Of a stretch of 64,000 bases of DNA, positions 43,975 through 56,060 are shown piece by piece. Each line of letters starts with the position of its first letter. Position 1 is the first letter of the stretch. The position numbers and the translations under genes are program-made. The notes below the pieces were generated by a model. That model had not been told where the DNA came from. It searched no databases and was given only the letters and a program-made list of their open reading frames with translations. Source of the stretch: Oegoconia quadripuncta (taxonomy: Eukaryota > Arthropoda > Insecta > Lepidoptera > Autostichidae); the NCBI GenBank assembly GCA_949316235.1, contig OX438759.1:13925618-13989617 (forward strand), given 5' to 3'.

Positions 43975-44137
43975 TAACTTTATCGCGCATATCTTCAATT
44001 TGTTTATCCCGCGGGAACTACTCACTTTATCGGGATAAAATATATTCAGGGTATGTTCAAACAATACAAAATCCTTTCATCCGTTTCGTCGTGATTAAGC
44101 AACAAACCAACATCCAAACTTTCGCATTTATGATATT
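43975..44137 (-). mobile_element. Helitron-like short element (Lep1-type)
   Basis: TTATCCCGCGGGAACTACTC, TTTATCGGGATAAAATATAT, AGGGTATGTTCAAACAATAC, CCAACATCCAAACTTTCGC, ATTTATGATATTAG. Confidence 0.65.
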
Positions 44138-44429
44138 AGTTACATTTTTTTTTTAATAAAAAATAAATATCCTTAGACACACACAGCGCCATCTAGTTCC
44201 ACAGTAAGCAACTATATGCTTGTGTTGTGGATACCAGATGGTTGATATACACACGTACACAAATACATTTTTTTTTGTAGATAAATATTTATTATAAATG
44301 AAAACTTCCATAACTCGGGTACACATGTCGGTATTCATCACACAAACATATGCCCCTAGCGGGATTCGAACCCACAACCTTTTGGTATAGTGGTCAGAGT
44401 TGCTAACCACTACACCAAACAGTTACATT
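44138..44429 (-). repeat. SINE-A, full copy with 9-bp target duplication
   Basis: The element spans 44147-44420. AGTTACATT flanks it at 44138-44146 and 44421-44429. Head TTTGGTGTAGTGGTTAGCAA, GGGTTCGAATCCCGCTAGGG; the insertion point is the edge of the Helitron-like element. Confidence 0.9.
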
Positions 44430-45119
44430 AGACTAGTTTACCGAAATTAGAACTTTTACATCGCGATCTCTTGTTGTCTTGTCATAGCTAGTAGCTTCTC
44501 CATGTACAAGGTTACCTCTCCACGTAACAATTAGATCGGATTAAAGGCTTGTGCGTTTTTTTTTATTAACTAACAGACAGACATATGTACAAGTATTGTT
44601 TCGAATTTCTAATATCGGTGTGAATGACATCCTTTTAACTGTATATTGTATGTGTATAATGTAGGTTAAGTGACTCGTGTCATGGTCGACGAATAAATGT
44701 ATTCAAGTCTATTCAAGTAAGTAGGTAAAATATTATTATATGTTAGTTTAACTTATAAAACAAAACATAATCCGATATTTTTTATTTCTGTATCCGAAGA
44801 CTAAAGCAAATTGTTGCATTTACTAATTAACCAATTTTCAAGACATTGTTATGTGAATGGAGGAAATTTGTTAAACGACTACCAATTACCTACGTTTCGT
44901 TTTTTAATTTACTGGTGTTGAAGCAAAGCTTTTCTCAACCACTGATCTATATCTTTTGGAATAACCAATAAAATAAATTTATATTTATTTCAGGAGAATC
45001 TCTCTCTCTTGTTCATAGGAACAACAAGCAAGAAAGTCGAAGAGTTGCTCCTTTAAAAACAGGTTTTTGTATTACAAAAGGCACAATATATTTCATTATC
45101 GGCAAACGCAGAATCTAAA

Positions 45120-45150
45120 TTTTTTTATGCACGACGGGTTCGTACTTAAA
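45120..45150 (-). repeat. SINE-B tail fragment
   Basis: TTTTTTATGCACGACGGGTT, CGTACTT. Confidence 0.5.
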
Positions 45151-46289
45151 TCTTCAAGTACGTGTGAATTTTGGATGTATTAAAAACATGTCTGGTTTAA
45201 TTTACTAACCCTACTAACGTCTTATCGTTTACCATTGAGTACCACATACATACATTAATAGATAGGTACCTACTACTGCAAAGTTGTAATGGGGGAGGAC
45301 CTGATGACCTGAAATACAGGCTACTGCCTAGTTTAGGCATCAGTCTCCCACAATTTTTATTTATAATTGTAATACATCTTCTATAATATTGTAATGTATG
45401 AATTGTGAAGAGAAAATGAACGAATTTAAATAAAATTTTGGATTCAGGATCTATAGGCATTTTCAAACTCGCCTCAAAATTACTATTCCAGTGAATATAG
45501 CTCTGTGACCAACATTAGGGCTGCGATTCTTACTGAGTGCAAATTATTGCAAATTGCAGGTTGCAGTGTACTGCATGCCGACAGATCTTCCGCAGCAGAT
45601 CCATATCATAAAGTGAATGAAACTGGATGCTTCACTAATATAGTGTATTTAGTAGGTGTGCGGTTTATCAGATTAAGCGAATAGCAGTTTGTTCAGACAT
45701 GTTTATAGGTTCAACATTGGCGACAATTTTTATCTTTGAATACATTGTAACGTTACCGAGTTATTTTCTATTCATTAGACTGCGATGAAGTCGTAGATTC
45801 GATCCTTGGTGCGGTTATATTCTCAGTAAGTGCTTCAATAACACCTTGTGGAAGCCCTTTCATCCAAAATCCCCAAATTCTTGAGAGTTATTCGAAGTGT
45901 GGCAACTCGCACCATAATGAATATTTTTACTGGTGACTGGTCTCCTATTATCTATTGTAGATCTCTCGCATCCACGCAGGAGAAGCCATCAAAGGCCGTT
46001 TTTTTAATTGAATGTGTGTAGATTTGAAAAATCTGATTGTGTAATCTACAAATTGAGACATAACTTATAAAAAAGACTTTTGCTTTCAAGATAACGATGG
46101 TGGAATGCGAAGTCTTGGGTTAGTCTGAATATTGACTAAAAGGCCGTGTCCAGGGTCTGACTTAGGGAAGGCGAAAAAGAACTTGTGTTAGCGATTAACT
46201 GCAAGACCTTAGTGTTAGGAACATCGCGAAGGTCGATCACTACCTAGTGAGGTTCATGTTCGAAATTGGGATACCACAATTTTAAATTA

Positions 46290-46425
46290 CTATTCTTGTC
46301 TAAGTTGTCGGATTGTTAGTTGATATAGCCAGTCCTTTCAATATTTTTGGGCTTCTAAATGATCGCATTTCATTTTAATCATCACTGAACATCAGGCGTG
46401 ATTCAACTAGTATAGTTGCGTGCCC
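46290..46425 (+). repeat. SINE-B, very old fragment
   Basis: GTTGATATAGCCAGTCC, ATCATCACTGAACATCAGGC, GTGATTCAA in the right order. Confidence 0.38.
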
Positions 46426-49144
46426 TCCATACAGGCAGCATCGAAATACATTGTCAAGACAGCGAGTAATGCTGATATGAACAGAAATATTTTAAACAGT
46501 TGCGAGCATTGCTATAAGGCATTTAATAGCAAATTTTATCATTATGCCTACCCTGTGACAAAACGCTGTGGACGCCACTGATACGAAATACGATACGAAA
46601 GCCTGCAACCGTACCACGTAGAAATGTTTGTTGACTTTTGATTAATAACCTGAACATTATCGTTTGTACCTTTCGACACAACAATAAGCTGGTAGGTAAA
46701 GTGCTTGTGCGTTTATGTATGTAAGTATACAGTTTCCATTTTATTAGTCAAAGGAAAGTTAGCAACGAAATAATATTCCCGGAATCAATATGCACACGTG
46801 GCCACGGTACGCGCGTACCGAATCTGTTGTTCTTCGAACGACTTTATTTACACCGTCACGTAATATAAAGGAATCAATTCTAAATCACTTGAAATGCTTA
46901 ACTGACAAATGTTCGGATGACGTAATATTAGAGGATGATATTACGCATTTGAATTTTCTTTTGTAAAATTAGCATGGCAAAAGTGGTAATTAAATATAGC
47001 AAGAACACAGAATGGAAGTCGAATCAGAAATCTGTGTGGCAACAATAGGGCTACACCATCTTTTACGGCAACTTCAGGCGTGCTGACGAAAAGTGATAAA
47101 TAGATAACATGTTTATTTGTCCAAAAAGGATCATGTATAATTTAAATGTTAAATAAACAAAACTCTCACACTCACATATATACACACACACACACACATA
47201 CGCACGCGCAATCTGTAAAATTTCAATAAGTAATACTAGCTCTATATCTTTACGCTCCGCATGCATGACTATTTCCCTAAGTCGAACAGATATTACTTCT
47301 AAGTTGTAATGACAAGTAAACTTGTTTCTTTATTTTTGTAATCTTGTAATCCACGATACAGGTCTAGCCTAGTGTGGATGTCACAGCAAATGTATATTTA
47401 TGTATGGCCCTTTTTGGTAAATAAACGCCTAGTAATCACTTGGAAGTGAAAACATAAAATTTCTTTTGCAATAAAATAGTTGCGCCGAGTTTATCTTCAT
47501 GATTACGGTGTGAGAGAAGACCAGTGTTGCCAGCTACTCGCTGAATGTTTTATAGAGCGCGGAACGCAGGCATTTTAACACTTATAGATCTTTGTGACAT
47601 TTTCTATTAACAATAAAGTTGTGTGTTTTGATTCCGCAATCTACGTGACTCAGATGTGTTATATTCATATAAAACAGAAACCGAGGTATATATAAGCTAT
47701 GTTTTCATTTTCTTACTTTAGTTCCTTCTTATTTCTATGTACCTACCTGTATGCATCTATGACTTGCTGCTAGGAGATACACATTTTGGGAACTTATATC
47801 GATACATACTTATAAAAAAGTAAACGAGAAAGAATAGGTAGGTTTCCTGATTAGGGATGTTTAGAATTTGTGTGTGTGGTGTGGTGCTCTGGGCCCTATT
47901 ATTGGTCGCCGGTTCGCCATCTCCCACCAACAATTTATCTTTTAATGTATACATTAAACATGCTAATTATTAATATGATCATAAAGGTTAAGTCGGTGTC
48001 CCTAATTAACTACAATTCTAGTACCTACACTCTCATTTTAATATTATGCCAACGTCATAAGCATCTTGTTTATATTTCTTAAATCTAATAAAATACATTT
48101 CATGTTTTCCCATTTAATAGAATTACCTGTAATTTATCCCCGTTTTATTATCAATAAGTATACTATATTTTTAAATATTATAGTTTTACTGGCATTTACT
48201 TTGCCATGGGTAACTATAAAATTTTTATTGCATTACATCCAATTATAGTGGTACATAGTAGATACTAAATAGAATACGGTAATACAACCACCTAGGTACT
48301 CATCTAGCTTTCTGTGTCTTTCTGTAGTAGAATCACTGAAACAACATGGCGGGATGTACTATTTAGTAAAAATATTTTTTAAGGTTTCGTATCCCGATCG
48401 TTACCTTATTGTTATTGCAACTAAGTTGGGTCAAATTGATTCAAATGAACTGGATTTTTTAATCAGGAACTACATTATTTTCTTATATACCTGCCAACAG
48501 GCAAATCTTAAAATTATTCATTGTTAGTGTATCAATCTGTAATTTTGAAATTGAGTATGTTCACATAAATATCATGGTGATTTGTTTAAACGAGAAAAAC
48601 TGGACTTAAAAGTCAGATGAAAAAAATCAAAAACTAGGATCCGAGGAAACCCGGGTGAATGACAAGCTGGATATCAGTAGTTGAACTACTGAACGGCTTT
48701 TATTTTAAACTGCTACACAAAGTTTTGTTTACGACCCGAGTCCGGCCCTGGCGCAGAACAGGTTTGCAACACTGTTGCGTTTCGAACACATTTTTTTATT
48801 ACTTTTTATTGCAAACTGCACTGGCCAGTCTTCGTAGTGATGATGCAGTGTATTGGCCTGTTGACCGATATATTCTGATACAGGGTTATCATTCACCGAT
48901 CCGCGTGTTAATTCATGATACGCCTACTACTTTTGTTATTACCCCACATTATCTTTTGTACCGACGGATTTTCTGGGTCCGTTCTTAGACTATAAATTTG
49001 CTCAATCAGAATTTCTCATACTGAATGTTCTGTGGAATCATAATTGGGGGTGGTAAAAACCAAGATTCCATAAAGGAATTTAACTGGGTAGGTATTAATT
49101 CTGCTTTTTCTTAACGACTTCTATAAAATTATTATTATTATGTT
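46426..49144. other. no gene; one microsatellite
   Basis: Perfect 16-bp palindrome CGGTACGCGCGTACCG near 46804-46819; (CA)n at 47170-47212. The plus-strand frame at 48659-48988 (109 codons) has no recognisable domain. No repeat family recognised. Confidence 0.4.
47170..47212. repeat. (CA)n microsatellite
   Basis: ACACACACACACACACATACG, imperfect dinucleotide run. Confidence 0.9.
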
Positions 49145-49386
49145 TGTGGCATGTGGTAGGGCATTTTAAATGTCCGCCTGGCTAGCTACTACCGTCTTAT
49201 CTAAGTCTGCCGTCAAACAGCAATGTTAATAGCATTGTGGTATTCCGGTTGTCAGAGATAAGATATAGAGCCCCCCAAATAAAATGAGGTTTCCGGGTCA
49301 CTACGCTTCCACCTTCGGCCTCATCTTCACTTAACATTACGTGTAATTGAGGTAAAGTGCTAAGCTGTTATGCATTAAAAAAAATA
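49145..49386 (+). repeat. SINE-B, head missing
   Basis: GGTAGGGCATTTTAAATGTC, CTAGCTACTACCGTCTTATC, GGTTTCCGGGTCACTACGC, TTATGCATTAAAAAAAAT. Confidence 0.82.
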
Positions 49387-49787
49387 CAATAATTAATATT
49401 AAATAAATATCGCTCACCTTTTTAATAGGTGTATATTTAAGTTGTACAAACCTGATTATCCAATGTTGCGAGTATGACCATTTCTACACAATATCACTAA
49501 CCTGTCCGGATGTAACGGAGTAGGTAATCGCATGTAAAAAGTATTAAAATACTTCTGTTTTATGTGTGCATGCATGTGGGTATGGCATGTAGGGAAACTA
49601 GAGTCCAGGACTCTGGCGAACCTGGTCCCTTCATGTTTAAATAGGGTCATTAGGCCAACACAGGACTGACATTCCTTACTCGTGGGTATCGAAACATATT
49701 TATTTTTGCTTGATAACTACGTAGGTGGGACAATCCCACATTTCGACTTTTCAAGACCCAAGTCTTGAAATCAATTGCCCAAGCAAT

Positions 49788-49965
49788 TTAGAGATATCCC
49801 AAACATTATAACGTTTGGGTGTCTCTAACATTAAAGTTTACGGTAAACATTTAAGATTCATCTTTCGAAATAACGTGACACGAAGCGAGTCCATTAATTT
49901 TTTGATGTGAAGTTCCCTAGTCGCCTTTTAAGACACCCACAGAGTGAGAAGGGTTGGTTCTATTA
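49788..49965 (+). repeat. repeat H, diverged
   Basis: GAGATATCCCAAACATTATA, CGTTTGGGTGTCTCTAACAT, GTTCCCTAGTCGCCTTTTAA, GACACCCACAGAGTGAGAAG. Confidence 0.6.
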
Positions 49966-50581
49966 TTTTTACGTATCGAAACCTTAAAATCGCTCTAATT
50001 TAATGGTATATATACTCTTTTTCGAAAATATTCTCTACTAACTTTTTAGATCGATGTAGGTAGGATCTATATGCTTTATGCTGCAAAAGTTTCATTATAA
50101 TCGGTTTATTCATTTCGAAAAGCTTGGACTTGAAAGTTTGCTATTGGGAGCCTCGGGGTTGGGAGCCAGGATAGTCTCATATAAATTTGGTGAATATCTG
50201 ATTATGCAGGCCGGAGATAGAGAACGGGACTTTACTGAAGTCGATTGTTTTGGCAATTTCTGCCGGTACAATTACCTATCTGGCTGGCTAGCTAGCTATA
50301 CCATCATATTACCTACGTGGGTGTTCTAGATGAGGGACTACCACCTTCGACCCCACATCGGGTATGATTGTATCGTTTACACATATTTTGAAAACCCCCG
50401 ATAAAACAAATGATTATGTCATCCAGATATATCTTCGGAACGGCTTAACAGGCTTTCTTCAAACATGGCTCATTGATTGTCTGAAGGACGTCAAAAGTGC
50501 CTACAGTACAACCAGTTGAGCAAGTAGTTTTGCCTAGGGTAGGTTAAGTAAGGTAAAGAACCTATCCCCGGATTTAATTTT

Positions 50582-50990
50582 AAATATGAAATTGGAGTTT
50601 TTTTTTCTTCGTTAATCATATGTACCAATTCCTGCGATTTTCAAAATTATATCCAAATTGGTTTTTTATTTGGAAAATGGAATATTATTTCAAGGTTTCA
50701 CATGAAATATTATTTAATTTCTGGGCTAAATCACATAATAAAAAAAATATTACCAGAGCTCTTCTCCTGTGCTTCCCATAATAATTTCTTAGAGTCCCTG
50801 AAACTTTTATAAAGCGGTTACTTTTAAAAATTAACGCTGCCTATACTTAACTTAATACTTATACACACAAATACATACAAAGTTTAGCTAAATTTGGATT
50901 TGCCGTTCCCAAAAAAAAATCAAAAATGTTTGTATGTAGAAAACAGTCTTATTGAAATTCTTCATACAAAACGCCAATTTCATTGGTAAT
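50582..50990 (-). mobile_element. MITE-2 copy 3
   Basis: Reverse copy: TATGAAATTGGAGTTTTTTT, TTCGTTAATCATATGTACC, TGCTTCCCATAATAATTTCT, ACGCCAATTTCATTGG. Ends are more decayed than in copies 1 and 2. Confidence 0.72.
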
Positions 50991-51307
50991 ATAAAAGCAT
51001 TAAAATTTACAAAACTTCTGGAAATACTATAATTTAATATAGGAAATAATACCCAAAAAATACTCGTATGTGTTAAAAGCTAAAAATTTAAAAAAAAACT
51101 GCTAAAACGATTTTCATCAAGTATGGCTTAGTTTAGAAGTCCTTGTTTAGTCTTTAATGTAAAAAAAGCCGCATTCAAGTTGGACCACCATTACTGAGAT
51201 ACGTCCGGAGAAAGACTGGGCACACACACACTCACACACATCGCCTTCAAACCAGAACACATCAACACTTCGATTTTGGTTAATCCTATTAATTTTTCTA
51301 ATTCCAG

Positions 51308-51366
51308 ACGGCGCAAGAACCCACCGATCCCCCGTCGACGTCGACAGGGGAGCCCGCCGGCGACTC
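51308..51366 (+). CDS. candidate 59-bp internal exon
   Basis: The block is preceded by TTAATTTTTCTAATTCCAG (branch-like CTATTAAT, pyrimidine tract, CAG) and followed by GTAAGT, a consensus donor. It is 43/59 G+C in an AT-rich setting and open in all three frames; the first-base frame reads TAQEPTDPPSTSTGEPAGD. I cannot name the gene. Against: just downstream GGCTTCGATTCCCGG resembles a tRNA B box, so the GC-rich stretch 51305-51410 could be the head of an unlisted SINE, and a (CA)n-like run lies at 51220-51240. Confidence 0.33.
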
Positions 51367-52185
51367 GTAAGTGCGGCTTCGATTCCCGGCTGCGCGTGGG
51401 CCACCATACATACCGTGTGAATTCCGGACTGCTCTAGTGTTAGATCTGTATAAATAAAAATAAGTTAAGTGTATTGACGAATTCGCAGAATACGTGAGAG
51501 TACCTTTTTGTTTTATAATTTACGAATGTTGACTTCTTTGTTACAGTAAATGGAAATTAATGATTGGCAAGAGGCATGTTTATAACATCATTAATATGAT
51601 AGATTTTATAACCTACTGCTACTGTTATATACTTATTTATAGTATATAATGCTTTGTACATTAAGAGGGGTTATAAAGCAGTCCCTACTGCGTATTCATT
51701 GATAAAGTGTGTCGTATTGTGAAGCAATAAGTTCCACATTCATTCTAAGCCGACGGAGGCCATCACTATGATAGTCTTCGTCGTTAAGTACAGCAAATCC
51801 ATTTGTGCAGCCGTCGGCTTCTAAGATTCTTTTAGGTGTCACAATTATAGGTGTACTTCGACCAGCTCCCAAAAATTATAAAATTGTATTAGTTGTACGC
51901 TTTTTATATAAAAAAAAGGATAACAATGTTCCTGTGCATTTTTTGCGCCGCGTCTAATATCACAGATGATTTCCCTTTCCGAAGCGGTAGTAGCTTGGAC
52001 ATACTGACTGACAGATAAATGCAATAAGCCCTTTTATTTCCAGTAGATTTAAATTGACGTTCAACAAATGATATCATGTATCATACGTTAACGAGGCTAT
52101 AAATTAAGTAATTTCAAGCGAAATAATTGTTTTGAAATTATCTGCTTCCTGTATATCCCCTCTTAAGAACGAAATTGACGAATAT

Positions 52186-52261
52186 ACCTAAGTTCGGTGA
52201 TTGCTTTCCATCAGGTGACCCGCATGCTCGTTTACCGCCCTCTCATATTAAAAAAAAAAAT
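52186..52261 (+). mobile_element. CR1/Jockey-type LINE 3' UTR tail
   Basis: GGTGATTGCTTTCCATCAGG, TGACCCGCATGCTCGTTTAC, CCGCCCTCTCATATT and an A-run: the standard 3' end of a common lepidopteran LINE. Confidence 0.7.
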
Positions 52262-52325
52262 AGACATCAATAGGTTTGTCACTTTTGCACTCGCATATAA
52301 GTGTGAATGAGATAGACATGCCAAG
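52262..52325. repeat. short foldback repeat (as at 39308)
   Basis: GACATCAATAGGTTTGTCAC, TTTTGCACTCGCATATAAGT, GTGAATGAGATAGACATG. Confidence 0.5.
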
Positions 52326-53110
52326 GTTTATCAATTGACTAGAAAAGCCATTGCCGTTAATAAGTTTCTGCAAAAGGGGCATATCTACTCTACGTCTTTT
52401 TCATCGATTTGCTGCTACAATTATCGAATTATCAATTGTGCCAATTGATAATTCGATAACATAACAGGTCCCAATAGTCGACTTTCCCATTAATTACACT
52501 TCAGAGCTTTTAAGACTTACTTAAGGGATTTACAGCCTGCAAATGTTATGCTAAGGCATACCTTTGCATATACATAGGTATAAGTAGGTACACAATACAT
52601 ACACCCTTTGCCTGTTAAGAATAGATCCCATTCTATTCACTGTGCAGGTGTCGATTTTACGACTTAGAAATTTATTAGAGACATAACTGCAAACCATTGA
52701 TGGGCTTGAGTGTCATTGGTGTGTAGCTCGTAAATGAGTAAGATCGCCAACCCGCCTGCTCGGCGTGGTTATGAGCTATTCTAGCTTGGTTACGTTCCTG
52801 TTCAGTAACTATTTCTTAAACGTTTTATTTTACAAAATTGTGACTGGAGCGTCCTTTTTAACATGTATTAGTGCTTGTTATTATTATCGTTCTGCCAATA
52901 TTTAGTAATTCATACTAGACATGGGTAACTCAGCAAATTTACTCGAGCTGCAGATCAGCTGAAATTTGTATTCACACAGCGACTCTGCGAGCTATATGGT
53001 TCGGGTCAAAAATAGTATAAATATCCTATATATTAAATAGGTCTCTTAATATTAATTTGATTGATAAAATTAAGATACTATTTAAAATGAAAAAGTATTT
53101 TTAAAATGTC

Positions 53111-53150
53111 AACTCAAGTTCGATTTCAATCTTGAGATCGAACTTGAGTT
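53111..53150. repeat. perfect 14-bp inverted repeat, 12-base loop
   Basis: AACTCAAGTTCGAT (53111-53124) and ATCGAACTTGAGTT (53137-53150). Lies beside MITE-3 and uses the same CTCAAG/CTTGAG vocabulary, so it may be a related end. Confidence 0.9.
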
Positions 53151-53246
53151 CACACATGAGATGAGATTGTATATGAAAAAGTATTTCAAATTTAACGTCA
53201 ATTCAATCTCGATTTTCATCTTCCGTTGCTTATGAGCCGTGAGCTT

Positions 53247-53480
53247 TTGAGGGTCTTATTAATAAAACGATCTTGAAATTGAGATCGCGTCTCAGTCTCA
53301 ATACTATTTTTTTATACTGTTTTAACATTTTCACGGACAGTGAACCAGATACAATAGAAGTTTTATTAATATAATGTCTATGGGCGTTCAGTGTCTGCAA
53401 AAGTGTTAATATGCAACAGATTCTCAAGCGTCAACTTAAGATTATCTCAATCTTGTGAACGGTTTGTTAATAGGTCTTAG
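53247..53480 (-). mobile_element. MITE-3, copy 2 (longer)
   Basis: Minus strand: GACCTATTAACAAACCGTTC, CTTGAGAATCTGTTGCATAT, GAGACTGAGACGCGATCTCA, TTTTATTAATAAGACCC. Ends inverted; interior ~80 bases longer than copy 1. Confidence 0.65.
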
Positions 53481-55974
53481 TTTGCATTTCAGCTGCAATT
53501 CAACAGCTCAAGTATATCAGAGCTGAGTTACCCACTTTTATCCTACTATTTATGAGAGCAAGATGCGATGGGAGGCTCCACTCCAGCGGGCCGATGAGAG
53601 TCAGAATCATTTGGTTATAATCTCCACCGAGCTGGTTAATCAATTTTCCCGGGACGGACTACAAGGAACTAGACTTCGACAAATTCTCAGCCCAATAAAG
53701 GTTGTGTTTATATAACGCTATTCTATAGAGTAGGTATGTCGATATTTCATTTCTTATGTTTTGTAAATTCGTGACCCCGGTGATTAATTTTTGAAACAGG
53801 ACTACGATAATTAAACTTATACTGACAAAACTAAAAGTAACCTAATATGAAGTTTTTTTGTGTTCTTAAAATATTAGGGTATCTGAGCGATTCGGATATA
53901 GCACCCTTGTTAAACTTGGTACGCTTTGAGGTTGTACAAAATAAACTGTTAAATTTAGAACAACTTCTTCACTTGGTATTACTTGATTTATGGGTTCGTT
54001 AAAATAAATACATGTCTCGATAGCAAAAAAACGCAACAACAAAAAGTTGTTTTCTTCATACAATAGCTATGTATAGTAATGTGACACCTATAATTTTAAA
54101 CTAATGTTAAAAAGTCTTAGTTAAAGAACAAGGTTTATGTGAAATAGATTACTAAATAAGTTATTCAGAATATAGATAACTTCTGCAAAAGACATCACGC
54201 CCGAATTTACGACGCGACACCGTAATGATGACCGTGGTTTAAACGAATATGGCACGTGTTGCCTCTCAGTATTATAATACACTTTGTTAATGAAGAGGTA
54301 GCACAGATTGTCTTTATTACCACCCTTAAGTCTTGGTACAATCAAAAACATAATTATTTTTAATATAAAATTTAAAGTCGATTAAACTTGAAGGGGCTGA
54401 TACTGTATCGCAAATAGTATTCTTACAAAATGTACGACTATTTGCTGCTATAAACTCTCCCAAGACATGCATCACTTCCCATGAGTGGATTTGATTTACC
54501 CTTTTTACTATTCAGGGCAGGAGGGTGGGCAATCATATCCGCAGTGTGCACTAAAGACGTTGCTGACCTTTACGGGTCTATGGCTGTTATGCTCACTGTT
54601 CAGTAAATATATTTTACATCATACATAAATGACTTGGTTTTTGACAAGATTAATGATGAAATAAACATGATTTCATTATACGAATAAATTAAATACCAGC
54701 AAAACAATGTGACACTTTAATCCATTATACTTTTAAAATGCATCAGTGATACCTATTTGTCTTGTCTGCATAATATTACAACAGTGACACAACTCAAAAA
54801 AACGACGTTTTTCAGAAATTAGGAAACATATATATCAGTCTCATGAAAGAGTAATGCCTGTGTGTGATACAAAGGTCTTTTAAGATAAATATATTTGGTG
54901 TTAATCTTCTTGTAATCTCGCTTGATTGAAATAGCATCAGCCGTTTCCAGGTTCCAGTTCTATTAACATAAGAGTTTTTCAAAGGAATTCGACCACTATA
55001 ACAGGTAGAAACTTTGAGTGACTATTGATGCTTTTTTGAAGCATGATAAGAGAAGTGTTTGCTGAACATTTTCATTTGAGTTGTGACACTTTTGTAATTC
55101 GTGTGTAGTTGGCAGATATTCAAATATCATTTTGTTTTATGTGTAAGTTACGTCCTTATAACATAATTATTGTAGTTGTACAAGCTATTCGTCATTCGAA
55201 TGAAACGTTATGTTTATTGTTAAAATTCTCTAGACATCGGACCTATACACTAGTGCAGTAAGTAATGCATGTGATGGATGCGGATTCTTCTCCAGCAAAT
55301 ACATACTTTTACAAAATGTAAAACCGCGTCACTTTGCTCCGTGATAAGGTATCGACAGTTTATTACAATAAAAAGAAATAAAAAAATAATAAGCAATATT
55401 TTTGTTTCTTATTGATATTTTTCGAAAAGCATTTTATTTGTTCTGTTTCGATATCTTATCACGGGACGTGTTCAGTTACCTACTTTACGAAGAATACAAA
55501 CCTGAGGTACAAGCCAGCTTCAATATATTAGCAACCACGGTGGTCAAAATTAAATGAACCTTAGGAGCTATTACAATAAAGTTAATTTTACCATGCTGTA
55601 CGACAGACAGACAAAAAAAAAACAAAGAAAAATGGATTCAAAAATAAAATAATTACAATTTAACCTTATTTACTGAATGAAAACTTTTTAGGTTTTTGAA
55701 TAGGCCAAATGATGACGATAATTATTGAAAATTTAAACTAAGAAAACCTGTGACATTGCAACATAGTCAAATTTTTCTAAAATGTTAAAAAATATATTAG
55801 ACCACCGCCAAGCTGCTACTCCTACAAGCTAATGTAATTTAGATGCTGACTGTACCTAGTATAAAACTAGGATAGACAACTGGATTCGGAATACGAAAAA
55901 CTTAGGGATATCGCGAAATTTTAGTGTTGTAGGTATGCGAAGTGTGGGTACAGGAGTAAACACTGTACTGCTTT
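53481..55974. other. no gene or recognised element
   Basis: AT-rich; short frames at 53866-54063 and 54121-54351 lack any recognisable domain. Confidence 0.45.
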
Positions 55975-56060
55975 GAGCGCCAACGCGGTCACCTTACCAT
56001 TGACCGCGAACAATTGATTTTCAATTGCGTCTGCGCCGCTGCAGTTAACTTATAGTTAAA
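55975..56060. repeat. palindromic repeat, second copy (as at 27870)
   Basis: TTTGAGCGCCAACGCGGTCA, CAATTGATTTTCAATTGCG, TCTGCGCCGCTGCAGTTAAC. Confidence 0.6.

Noticed and set aside
46804..46819. CGGTACGCGCGTACCG as a regulatory operator
   Set aside because: A single 16-bp palindrome with no associated promoter or gene; mentioned only as a sequence curiosity.
48659..48988. 109-codon plus-strand frame as a gene
   Set aside because: No domain, no splice context, hydrophobic/aromatic composition expected from AT-rich DNA.
51147..51407. 86-codon minus-strand frame as a gene
   Set aside because: It reads backward through the exon-like block and a CA-rich run; the plus-strand splice signals are better, and no domain is visible.
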